Positions 1 to 4,633 of a stretch of DNA of 6,920 nucleotides are shown piece by piece (within the stretch, counting starts at the first letter, position 1; each line of letters starts with the position of its first letter). The stretch spans positions 1-6,920 of the forward strand of contig JAUQYY010000097.1 of assembly GCA_030587505.1 (NCBI GenBank), given 5' to 3'. The DNA is from Candidatus Sigynarchaeota archaeon (GTDB taxonomy: Archaea > Asgardarchaeota > Jordarchaeia > Jordarchaeales > Jordarchaeaceae). Both the position numbers and the translations under genes were made by a program. The notes under the pieces were generated by a model, which saw only the letters and a program-made list of their open reading frames with translations, ran no database searches and had not been told where the DNA came from.

Positions 1-719
1 CCGGTCATGGCGTAGGTCTTGGAAAAGCCGTGAATGTACACCGTCTGGTCTCGAATCTCCTCAAAACTCAGTAGGCTCGTGTTCTTGAAACCATCGTAGG
101 TCAGGGAGTCGTATATCTCATCCGAAAAAACGTAGAGTCCACTGTCCGCCACTATATCCGCGATTATCTTCACTTCTTCCCTCGTCAGGGCACCCCCAGT
201 CGGGTTGTTCGGAGAGTTGATAAAAATAGCTTTCGTCCTCGGCGTTATGGCCTCCTTGAGACCTTCCTCGTTAACCGAGTAGTCCTCCCCGAAGAGAACC
301 TCTTTGGGGACACCCTCAGCCATCTTCACGATAGCTTTGTACGTGGGCCAGACAGGCACCGGAACCAAAACCTCGTCGCTAGGATCAATCAGGGTTAGCA
401 CCGCGCAGAGAATGGCGTGCTTACCCCCCGGCGTCACAATAACCTCGTTGGGTTGAACCTGTGCGCCTGTTCTTCTCTCCACGTCCATGGCTATCGCCTC
501 GCGGAGCTCCGGTATCCCTTTACTACTGGTGTACTTTACGAATCCGTCGTTCAGGGCTTTCACCGCAGCGTCCTTGATGTGCCGGGGCGTGTCAAAGTCG
601 GGTTCTCCGACCTCTAGATGTATCACCTTCTGGCCCCTTTGTTCAAGCTCCTTAGCACGCTCAAGCATTCGAATCGTTCCGGAGGGCGGAATCTTTTCCA
701 TACGCTTAGATGTTTTCAC
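1..719 (-). CDS. Class I/II PLP-dependent aminotransferase (aspartate aminotransferase-like), N-terminal 239 codons, partial
   Basis: A cytosolic fold-type I aminotransferase that would move an amino group between an amino acid and a 2-oxoacid; the substrate cannot be read from this part. Reading the minus strand from GTG at 719 gives KRMEKIPPSGTIRML, then VGEPDFDTP near residue 40, TPGGKHAI near 100, SPNNPTGG (Asn172), SDEIY (Asp200, which would contact the PLP ring nitrogen, and Tyr203) and HGFSKTYAMT, whose Lys234 is the expected Schiff-base lysine. These are family hallmarks in the right order. Family members are about 390 residues, so roughly 150 C-terminal residues lie beyond the left edge. 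I chose GTG 719 over ATG 701 because GAGGAG lies 9 bases before it and the added residues extend the usual KR..IPPS start. It is divergent from the HAD gene at 903. Family is near certain; the exact substrate is not known. Confidence 0.95.
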   Translation of the reverse strand, partial: MKTSKRMEKIPPSGTIRMLERAKELEQRGQKVIHLEVGEPDFDTPRHIKDAAVKALNDGFVKYTSSKGIPELREAIAMDVERRTGAQVQPNEVIVTPGGKHAILCAVLTLIDPSDEVLVPVPVWPTYKAIVKMAEGVPKEVLFGEDYSVNEEGLKEAITPRTKAIFINSPNNPTGGALTREEVKIIADIVADSGLYVFSDEIYDSLTYDGFKNTSLLSFEEIRDQTVYIHGFSKTYAMT

Positions 720-728
720 AGCCTTTCT

Positions 729-734
729 CTCCTC
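729..734 (-). promoter_or_regulatory. Shine-Dalgarno site deciding the GTG start of the aminotransferase
   Basis: On the minus strand this reads GAGGAG and ends 9 bases before GTG 719, with a second purine run AAAGG nearer the start. It would be 27 bases from ATG 701, too far, so it supports GTG 719 as the start codon. Confidence 0.6.
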
Positions 735-761
735 GAATAATCACTTGCCCGCTTATTTTGC

Positions 762-767
762 TTTAAA
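762..767 (-). promoter_or_regulatory. TATA-like box for the aminotransferase
   Basis: TTTAAA lies in an AT-rich stretch about 43 bases before the GTG start. An archaeal start site about 25 bases downstream would give a leader of roughly 20 bases carrying the GAGGAG site. Based on spacing and composition only; an AAATATTT further upstream (near 808-815) is an alternative. Confidence 0.4.
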
Positions 768-847
768 CATTTTGGAGACGCGTGTTTCCAGAAAGCCTGT
801 TGCGAAATATTTGTTCTTTTTGGCAATAAGGCTTTCCCCACCAAAAG

Positions 848-857
848 ATTAAAAAAC
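848..857 (+). promoter_or_regulatory. TATA-like box for the first HAD gene
   Basis: ATTAAAAAAC lies 55 bases before ATG 903, predicting a transcription start near 876-880 and a leader of about 25 bases. The same ten bases occur at 2702-2711, 53 bases before the CoA-transferase family gene, which supports a shared promoter design. Confidence 0.5.
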
Positions 858-882
858 TTTTTCAACTCAAACAGGATTTGTC

Positions 883-900
883 AACCAACAGCGTGTGGTT
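883..900 (+). other. Short hairpin directly before the first HAD start codon
   Basis: AACCA (883-887) pairs with TGGTT (896-900), and CA (889-890) can pair with TG (894-895) around a GCG triloop, with A888 bulged. The stem ends two bases before ATG 903. No clear Shine-Dalgarno site is visible here, so the hairpin occupies the place where the ribosome would bind. It could tune translation or be chance. Confidence 0.3.
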
Positions 901-902
901 CT

Positions 903-1391
903 ATGATCAAGCTGGCGATTTTCGACGCGGATGAGACCCTGTGGACAATCGACCGAGGGTTCGCAAGCCTTCTAACCCCTCCCCTGAAACGGACAGGGCG
1001 GGACACGCTTGTGGACGCCGAGGGGAAGAAGCTCCGCCTCTTTAAGGGCGTTAGGAAACTGCTAAACCATCTGCGGGAGAAGGGTATACTCCTCTCCATC
1101 GCCAGTTCGAACCACTACGAACCCAATATGGTTGAGGAGTGCCTCAAGACGCTCGAACTCGACTTTTTCGTGTACCCCCAGGTCAACTATCGGGATAAGG
1201 GAGAGAACGTGAAAAACCTGCTGACTATTCTCCGCGAGAGGCACGGCGTGGTCATAGGGTACGAAGAGGTTCTCTTCGTGGACGACAGCAGGGCGCACGT
1301 GTTTAATGTGAAGCATCTCTGCCCCGGGATTAAGGTTTTGCACATCGGCTCCGATATCTCTGACGTCACTGAGATCAAGAAGTATATTTAG
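903..1391 (+). CDS. HAD-superfamily phosphatase, MDP-1-like (subfamily III), paralogue 1
   Basis: A 162-residue single-domain cytosolic HAD protein, predicted Mg2+-dependent phosphatase. All four HAD motifs are present: motif I FDADETLW (Asp8 nucleophile, Asp10 acid/base, Thr12), motif II serine at the end of LLSIAS (Ser68), motif III Lys99 in RDKGEN, and motif IV LFVDDS (Asp127, Asp128). There is no sizeable cap insertion, as in magnesium-dependent phosphatase-1 and HAD subfamily IIIC. The physiological substrate is not predictable; MDP-1 relatives act on phosphotyrosine or sugar phosphates in vitro. It starts at ATG 903 and is the only full-length match. A paralogue of identical length lies at 2069, about 57 percent identical by hand alignment. 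Codons here are G/C-ended (isoleucine ATA 2 of 12, arginine AGA 0 of 10), unlike the paralogue. It stands alone with its own promoter and a T-run terminator. Confidence 0.92.
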   Translation: MIKLAIFDADETLWTIDRGFASLLTPPLKRTGRDTLVDAEGKKLRLFKGVRKLLNHLREKGILLSIASSNHYEPNMVEECLKTLELDFFVYPQVNYRDKGENVKNLLTILRERHGVVIGYEEVLFVDDSRAHVFNVKHLCPGIKVLHIGSDISDVTEIKKYI

Positions 1392-1410
1392 GGACTAGAA
1401 AATAATAGAA

Positions 1411-1425
1411 TTTTTTAATTTTTTT
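1411..1425 (+). terminator. Poly-T terminator of the first HAD gene
   Basis: T6-AA-T7 begins 20 bases after the TAG stop at 1389-1391. Archaeal RNA polymerase stops at such U-rich tracts without needing a hairpin. An 8-bp AT-only stem (1437-1458) just beyond ends in another T run and may serve as a backup. Confidence 0.55.
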
Positions 1426-1436
1426 AGAGGTTTCAT

Positions 1437-1458
1437 AAATTTTTCTGGAAAAAAATTT
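1437..1458. repeat. Inverted repeat, 8-bp arms, 6-base spacer
   Basis: AAATTTTT (1437-1444) is the exact reverse complement of AAAAATTT (1451-1458), with CTGGAA between. As A/T-only arms in AT-rich DNA it may be chance or part of the termination region. Confidence 0.45.
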
Positions 1459-1467
1459 TTGATATTT

Positions 1468-1477
1468 CTAACGTTAG
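1468..1477. repeat. Perfect 10-bp palindrome CTAACGTTAG
   Basis: CTAACGTTAG is its own reverse complement. It sits in the middle of the gap, far from both start codons; a possible protein-binding site, with no regulator identified. Confidence 0.4.
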
Positions 1478-1489
1478 GATGAGATTTTG

Positions 1490-1505
1490 GAGGGTAAAAA
1501 CCTTC
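1490..1505 (+). other. Hairpin holding a Shine-Dalgarno-like GGAGGG
   Basis: GAGGGT (1490-1495) can pair with ACCTTC (1500-1505) around an AAAA loop, with one G-T pair. The 5' arm is part of GGAGGG (1489-1494), the best Shine-Dalgarno-like run in the gap, but the nearest ATG (1508) is about 14 bases away and opens only a doubtful 38-codon frame. Confidence 0.3.
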
Positions 1506-1533
1506 TTATGCGAAATAATTCATCAAAACTGAA

Positions 1534-1556
1534 TTTTTATGTAAATTTCATAAAAA
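1534..1556. repeat. Inverted repeat, 8-bp arms, 7-base spacer
   Basis: TTTTTATG (1534-1541) and CATAAAAA (1549-1556) are exact reverse complements around TAAATTT. Function unknown; it is one of two perfect dyads that precede the promoter at 1618. Confidence 0.45.
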
Positions 1557-1593
1557 ATGCTGTACAAAAATTCATTTTCAAACGACTTTATTG

Positions 1594-1610
1594 CGATATT
1601 CACAATATCG
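1594..1610. repeat. Operator-like dyad CGATATT-CAC-AATATCG
   Basis: Two perfect 7-bp arms with a 3-base centre end 8 bases before the TATA-like box at 1618-1626. That position, just upstream of the core promoter, is where archaeal activators or competitors of TFB commonly bind. The likely target is the small gene at 1661. The regulator is not in this window as far as I can tell. Confidence 0.5.
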
Positions 1611-1617
1611 AACAAAA

Positions 1618-1626
1618 GATTTAAAA
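1618..1626 (+). promoter_or_regulatory. TATA-like box of the small gene
   Basis: GATTTAAAA sits about 40 bases before ATG 1661, predicting a start near 1645-1650 and a leader of about 14 bases. GTGA at 1651-1654 could serve as a weak Shine-Dalgarno site. Confidence 0.5.
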
Positions 1627-1660
1627 CACTTATTTGGCGCCATAATATACGTGAGAAGCG

Positions 1661-1906
1661 ATGACAGCGTCCCAAGTGTGGATGTGTAAAATGGAAGCAG
1701 AAAATGGAACCAAAAAAATGCAAGCAATTGCTTTAAAGAAAGAACTCAAAAAAATGGGGCTAACAAACGAGCAGCAGGTAAAAGAACTCTGGGAGGACTG
1801 CATCTCAAAAACACCCGCCCTTAACGGCAACTTTGACTATAACATAACCGTTAAGTTTCTAAACGTCTACTGTGTCACAGACATAGAACTCACACCAAAA
1901 CGTTAA
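1661..1906 (+). CDS. Small charged protein of unknown function
   Basis: I do not recognise this 81-residue protein. It is lysine- and glutamate-rich, with a likely helical first half (KKMQAIALKKELKKMGL, then NEQQVKELWED) and a second half with strand-like stretches (DYNITVKFLNVYCVTDIEL). It has no signal peptide or membrane segment. Three cysteines are scattered and form no metal-binding pair. Coding status is supported by a well-placed TATA-like box, an operator-like dyad upstream, and codon choice matching resident genes (asparagine AAC 6, AAT 1). ATG 1661 is the first start; in-frame ATGs at 1682 and 1691 are alternatives, since the first residues are the least protein-like. It sits between the two HAD paralogues on the same strand and may be linked to them, but nothing shows this directly. 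Confidence 0.62.
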   Translation: MTASQVWMCKMEAENGTKKMQAIALKKELKKMGLTNEQQVKELWEDCISKTPALNGNFDYNITVKFLNVYCVTDIELTPKR

Positions 1907-1968
1907 ACTCCTTCACCAATCATCCTCTATTCTTTATCCCAACCAATGTTTTTCACACTGTTCGAAGA

Positions 1969-2021
1969 GAACCTGTAGCACAATCACTCTACTTCTTCTA
2001 AAAAAAGTTAAAAGCAGGTTC
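1969..2021. repeat. Inverted repeat flanking the second HAD promoter (GAACCTG / CAGGTTC)
   Basis: GAACCTG (1969-1975) is the exact reverse complement of CAGGTTC (2015-2021), 39 bases apart. The arms bracket the TATA-like box at 2005-2014, so they could bind one regulator at two sites or form part of an RNA fold if transcription comes from upstream. Confidence 0.4.
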
Positions 2022-2065
2022 CCTTCAATATCCCCATGGTTTTTCTGCTAGATTGTAGAGTGATT
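1982..2065. repeat. 11-bp inverted repeat pairing with the ribosome-binding region (AATCACTCTAC / GTAGAGTGATT)
   Basis: The 11 bases at 1982-1992 are the exact reverse complement of 2055-2065, which end three bases before ATG 2069 and include the GAGTGAT Shine-Dalgarno-like run. The arms interleave with the 1969/2015 pair, a pseudoknot-like order. An exact 11-base match in so short a region is unlikely by chance. Confidence 0.5.
2005..2014 (+). promoter_or_regulatory. TATA-like box of the second HAD gene
   Basis: AAGTTAAAAG predicts a start near 2034, giving a 35-base leader to ATG 2069, or a nearly leaderless message if ATG 2036 were used. Confidence 0.45.
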
Positions 2066-2068
2066 CAA

Positions 2069-2557
2069 ATGATAAAGCTCGTTATCTTCGATGCAGACGA
2101 AACCCTATGGGCGTCCTACGGATACTGGGTGAGCCTTCTCACTCCACCCCTGACAAGAGTAGACGATGAGATAGTGGACTCCGAGGGAAAGCGGATAACC
2201 CTGTTCAGAGGCGTGAGGCAGTTGCTAGAAACCCTCAGAGAGAGGGGAATTCTCATATCACTCGTCAGCCTCAACGACAGCGAACCAAACCGGGTACTCG
2301 AATGCCTGGAACTCTTCGAACTAAGAGACTACTTCGTGTATCCCCAAGTCAACTGGGGCGACAAGGGTGAAAACATAAGGAGGGTTCTCTCACTCCTGAA
2401 AGAAAAAGACGGAATAAACATCGATTGCAGCGAGGTGCTCTTCGTCGACGATCACATCTCAAACATAGAAAGAGCGAAGAGAGCCTGTCCCGGAATACTG
2501 GCTCTCCACATAGGAAGAGACATCTCCCGAGTAACAGAAATAATAAACTATTTGTAA
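2069..2557 (+). CDS. HAD-superfamily phosphatase, MDP-1-like (subfamily III), paralogue 2
   Basis: A 162-residue single-domain HAD protein, predicted Mg2+-dependent phosphatase of unknown substrate. Motif I is FDADETLW (Asp8, Asp10, Thr12), motif II ISLVS (Ser67), motif III GDKGEN (Lys99) and motif IV LFVDDH (Asp127, Asp128), so catalysis should be intact. I start it at ATG 2069, not the in-frame ATG 2036: the shorter form aligns end to end with paralogue 1 (MIKL.IFDADETLW) and GAGTGAT lies just before it. Differences cluster after motif I (residues 15-21) and after motif IV (129-137), regions that shape the active-site entrance in HAD enzymes, so substrates may differ. Codons are A-ended (isoleucine ATA 11 of 16, arginine AGA 7 of 14), opposite to paralogue 1. 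The leader carries unusual inverted repeats. Confidence 0.92.
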   Translation: MIKLVIFDADETLWASYGYWVSLLTPPLTRVDDEIVDSEGKRITLFRGVRQLLETLRERGILISLVSLNDSEPNRVLECLELFELRDYFVYPQVNWGDKGENIRRVLSLLKEKDGINIDCSEVLFVDDHISNIERAKRACPGILALHIGRDISRVTEIINYL

Positions 2558-2563
2558 CCAGAA

Positions 2564-2579
2564 AATTTTTTGCAAAATT
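2564..2579 (+). terminator. Weak terminator of the second HAD gene
   Basis: A T6 run (2566-2571) lies within an AATTTT / AAAATT dyad 7 bases after the TAA stop. Suggestive only. Confidence 0.35.
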
Positions 2580-2655
2580 CTACTCCACTAATATACCATC
2601 CCATTCGATTTAGTGTTGTCAACCGCATGCAACCAAGGGTTCTTGCTAGCGAAAA

Positions 2656-2676
2656 CTTAAATATGCCTTTAAAGTA
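2656..2676 (+). promoter_or_regulatory. Upstream TATA-like boxes of the CoA-transferase family gene
   Basis: CTTAAATAT (2656-2664) and TTTAAAGTA (2668-2676) are adjacent TATA-like runs that would give a leader of about 65 bases. They may be alternatives to the box at 2702. Confidence 0.35.
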
Positions 2677-2677
2677 G

Positions 2678-2748
2678 AACTCTTTCTATCTGGAAACGAA
2701 TATTAAAAAACACGTTCATATCTCGACATAAGCTTAGAAAGGGAAGTT
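2678..2748. repeat. Interrupted inverted repeat spanning the promoter of the CoA-transferase family gene
   Basis: AACTCTTTCTA (2678-2688) is complementary to TAGAAAG (2735-2741) and AGTT (2745-2748), leaving GGA of the likely ribosome-binding site bulged. The arms are pyrimidine- and purine-rich, so chance pairing is more likely than for the repeat at 1982-2065. Confidence 0.3.
2702..2711 (+). promoter_or_regulatory. Proximal TATA-like box of the CoA-transferase family gene
   Basis: ATTAAAAAAC is identical to the box at 848-857 and stands at nearly the same distance (53 bases) from its start codon. It predicts a start near 2730 and a leader of about 25 bases carrying GGGAAG. Confidence 0.5.
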
Positions 2749-2754
2749 GAAACA

Positions 2755-3939
2755 ATGGGGCCACTCGACGGAATAAAGGTTTTGGACCTAACCCGTCTCC
2801 TGCCCGGAGACTATTGCACCCTGCTCCTAGCGGATCTAGGGGCTGATGTCCTCAAGGTTGAAGACCCCTTCCTCGGAGATTACGTGCGATGGTATCCTCC
2901 CATAGTGGGGCAGGAGAGCGCGATGCACCACCTCCTGAACAGAAACAAGAAAAGCATAACCATTAACCTCAAGACCGACAAGGGAAGGGAGATCCTGTAC
3001 AAGCTCGCCGCGGAGTACGATATTCTCATCGAAGGCTTCAGGCCGGGAGTGGTGAAAAAACTCAAAATCGACTACGAAACACTCGAGAAAATAAACCCCA
3101 AACTTGTGTACCTCTCCCTCACCGGTTTTGGTCAGTACGGACCCTACAGGGACCTACCCGGACACGACATCAACTACATCGGAATCGCGGGGATACTCGG
3201 GATCACTGGCCAGCGCAACGGGCCACCCGTGATACCCGGTGTGCAGATCGCCGACCTCTCGGGGGGAATGTTCGCGGCGTTCTCCGTTCTAGCCGGATTA
3301 ATCTCCAGGGACAGAACGGGGAAGGGACAGTACATTGATTTCGCCATGCTGGACGGTGTGGTCTCCTGGCTCACTGTCCACGCTGCGAGATACTTCGTGG
3401 AGAAGGTCAACCCCAAGAGGGGTGAGATGCTTCTCTCTGGAGCTCTTCCTATCTATAACGTCTATGAAACCAAGGACGGCAAGTATCTCACCCTCGGCTC
3501 CCTGGAGGACAAGTTCTGGAGGAACCTCTTCAAAGCCATCGGGAGAGAAGACCTAGGCCACATTGAGGAGTCCTTTCGGGAGATGCGCCTCGACAAGTTG
3601 GATGAAGTTACCGAGGAGTTAAGGAAAATCTTCCTCACAAAAACGAGGGACGAGTGGGTCAAATTCCTCTGGGAACACGATGTCTGCGTAGGGCCTGTCT
3701 ACACCTTCGAGGAAACCTTCAACGACCCACAAGTAAAAGCCAGAGAGATGGTCATAGAGCTTGACCACCCCGAGGTGGGAAAACTCCAACAAACCGGTAT
3801 ACCCGTCAAATTTAGTAAAACTCCAGGAGAAATAAGGATGCGTGCGCCTCACCTGGGAGAACACACAGAGGAAACCCTTCTAAAGCTGGGCTACAGCAAG
3901 GAAGAAATAGAACAGCTAAGAAAAGAACAAGTAATATAG
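2755..3939 (+). CDS. CaiB/BaiF (family III CoA-transferase) protein, alpha-methylacyl-CoA racemase-like
   Basis: A 394-residue cytosolic enzyme acting on acyl-CoA esters. It opens with MGPLDGIKVLDLTRLLPG and LLADLGADVLKVE, the standard family N-terminus, followed by EGFRPGVV (93-100). GHDINY places a histidine at 137, IADLSGG an aspartate at 167, and LGSLEDKFW a glutamate at 251. These correspond in spacing and context to His126, Asp156 and Glu241, as I recall them, of the mycobacterial alpha-methylacyl-CoA racemase. CoA-transferases of the family need only the aspartate, so racemization of 2-methyl-branched acyl-CoA is the better guess; CoA transfer remains possible. Length is normal. ATG 2755 follows GGGAAG and fits the family start. 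It is followed by T-rich terminators and lies upstream, on the same strand, of the flavoenzyme and acyl-CoA synthetase genes. Confidence 0.93.
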   Translation: MGPLDGIKVLDLTRLLPGDYCTLLLADLGADVLKVEDPFLGDYVRWYPPIVGQESAMHHLLNRNKKSITINLKTDKGREILYKLAAEYDILIEGFRPGVVKKLKIDYETLEKINPKLVYLSLTGFGQYGPYRDLPGHDINYIGIAGILGITGQRNGPPVIPGVQIADLSGGMFAAFSVLAGLISRDRTGKGQYIDFAMLDGVVSWLTVHAARYFVEKVNPKRGEMLLSGALPIYNVYETKDGKYLTLGSLEDKFWRNLFKAIGREDLGHIEESFREMRLDKLDEVTEELRKIFLTKTRDEWVKFLWEHDVCVGPVYTFEETFNDPQVKAREMVIELDHPEVGKLQQTGIPVKFSKTPGEIRMRAPHLGEHTEETLLKLGYSKEEIEQLRKEQVI

Positions 3940-3962
3940 CCTAAACATTTTCGCCCAATTCG

Positions 3963-4015
3963 TCTCTCTCTTTTTCGACATTAGCAAAATTAAAGAAGAA
4001 AAATGGATATTTTTT
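3963..4015 (+). terminator. T-rich terminator region after the CoA-transferase family gene
   Basis: A pyrimidine tract ending in T5 (3963-3975) starts about 24 bases after the stop, and a T6 run follows at 4010-4015. Both are typical of archaeal U-tract termination. Confidence 0.45.
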
Positions 4016-4077
4016 AACAGCGTCATTTCGACGAGTTCTTGAATAATAATTACTTTACTGTATGTCTACGAACCCTA

Positions 4078-4106
4078 GTGCCGTTTAGACAGGCACAAAA
4101 CAGTGC
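4078..4106 (+). other. Two mutually exclusive short hairpins
   Basis: GGCAC (4092-4096) can pair either with GTGCC (4078-4082) upstream or, through GCAC, with GTGC (4103-4106) downstream. Such alternatives occur in RNA switches, but the stems are only 4-5 bp and no downstream gene is near, so chance is likely. Confidence 0.2.
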
Positions 4107-4191
4107 GATTCTCTTCTCTATATCCTAAACATCTTTCTGTAACCAGTATTCTCAGCATTTGTGACAGGTAATCCTATTATCATTTCACTTC

Positions 4192-4371
4192 ATGTTTACA
4201 GTGTTTTATTTGTCGTGTACATCCAGTCAGATGACGGATAATAATGATTCGATTTCTACTCTGCAAGGAGCCATTAATAAGAATTCATTCACGGAAACTC
4301 AAAAAGGAATGGTGATGCTGAGTAAATCTAGATTAATCCCATCGGAAATGTTCCGAGGCAAAAGAATTTAA
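4192..4371 (+). pseudogene. Doubtful small open frame, possibly a decayed gene fragment
   Basis: ATG 4192 opens 59 codons to TAA 4369-4371; ATG 4231 would give 46. I do not recognise the product. The C-terminal part (FTETQKGMVMLSKSRLIP, SEMF) looks protein-like. Near the end a shift to the next frame continues as EAKEFKERVRERYEN to a stop, and MKLVYEADLKLTSSP follows in another frame at 4441, which together suggest a gene broken by frameshifts. Against a living gene: codons are T-ended (AAT 4, AAC 0; GAT 2, GAC 0), opposite to neighbouring genes, and the promoter and ribosome site are poor. It may also be simple chance. Confidence 0.3.
4325..4356. repeat. Adjacent palindromes AATCTAGATT and TCGGAA-ATG-TTCCGA
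   Basis: A perfect 10-bp palindrome (4325-4334) is followed 7 bases later by a perfect 6-bp-arm dyad with ATG at its centre (4342-4356). Both overlap the doubtful frame ending at 4371. Function unknown. Confidence 0.4.
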
Positions 4372-4593
4372 GGAAAGAGTAAGGGAAAGATACGAAAATT
4401 AAACATTAGACAGAGAGGGTAACCATGGATTAAACTGGGTATGAAACTAGTTTATGAAGCCGATCTGAAACTCACGTCGTCTCCGAGAAAGGAAGGTGAA
4501 CCAAGCTTCTAGGCAGGCTGAAAAAATAACCGAATAGGAACCCCACAGGAAAGGACTTACAAAACATCCCCCTAACCCGAGAAACAGAATACA

Positions 4594-4603
4594 CTTTTAA
4601 CAC
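4594..4603 (+). promoter_or_regulatory. TATA-like box of the nitronate monooxygenase-like gene
   Basis: CTTTTAACAC stands about 43 bases before ATG 4642, predicting a start near 4624 and a leader of about 18 bases that still includes the GGGAG site. Confidence 0.45.
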
Positions 4604-4628
4604 ACCTTTACGATTCGAAAATAAAGTT

Positions 4629-4633
4629 GGGAG
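4629..4633 (+). promoter_or_regulatory. Shine-Dalgarno site fixing the start of the flavoenzyme gene
   Basis: GGGAG ends 8 bases before ATG 4642. A start at the in-frame TTG 4627 would put this site inside the coding region, so ATG 4642 is preferred. Confidence 0.6.

Larger units (their letters stand above)
1392..1660. other. AT-rich intergenic region with a series of inverted repeats
   Basis: This 269-base gap between the first HAD gene and the small gene at 1661 holds a T-run terminator (1411-1425), five separate dyads (1437-1458, 1468-1477, 1490-1505, 1534-1556, 1594-1610) and the promoter of the next gene. A 38-codon open frame (1508-1624, ATG to TAA) crosses it, but its composition (Asn, Lys, Phe, Ile, Tyr) is what AT-rich DNA gives by chance and it runs into the next TATA box. 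I see no tRNA or recognisable RNA family. Confidence 0.6.
1907..2068. other. Leader and promoter region of the second HAD gene
   Basis: This 162-base gap contains a TATA-like box and two crossing inverted repeats described separately. The ATG at 2036 is in frame with the HAD gene but would add 11 residues not shared with the paralogue. A short T5 run at 1950-1954 could end the preceding small gene, weakly. Confidence 0.5.

Noticed and set aside
699..701. ATG 701 as aminotransferase start
   Set aside because: The GAGGAG site serves GTG 719, and the added KTSKR residues fit the family N-terminus.
487..852. Plus-strand open frame of 121 codons over the aminotransferase
   Set aside because: It is the antisense shadow of a clear aminotransferase whose motifs read on the minus strand.
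1508..1624. 38-codon open frame with GGAGGG upstream
   Set aside because: The Shine-Dalgarno-like run is about 14 bases away, composition is that of AT-rich DNA, and it overlaps the promoter of the next gene.
2036..2068. Upstream in-frame ATG of the second HAD gene
   Set aside because: It adds 11 residues absent from the paralogue, while ATG 2069 gives an end-to-end match and has GAGTGAT before it.
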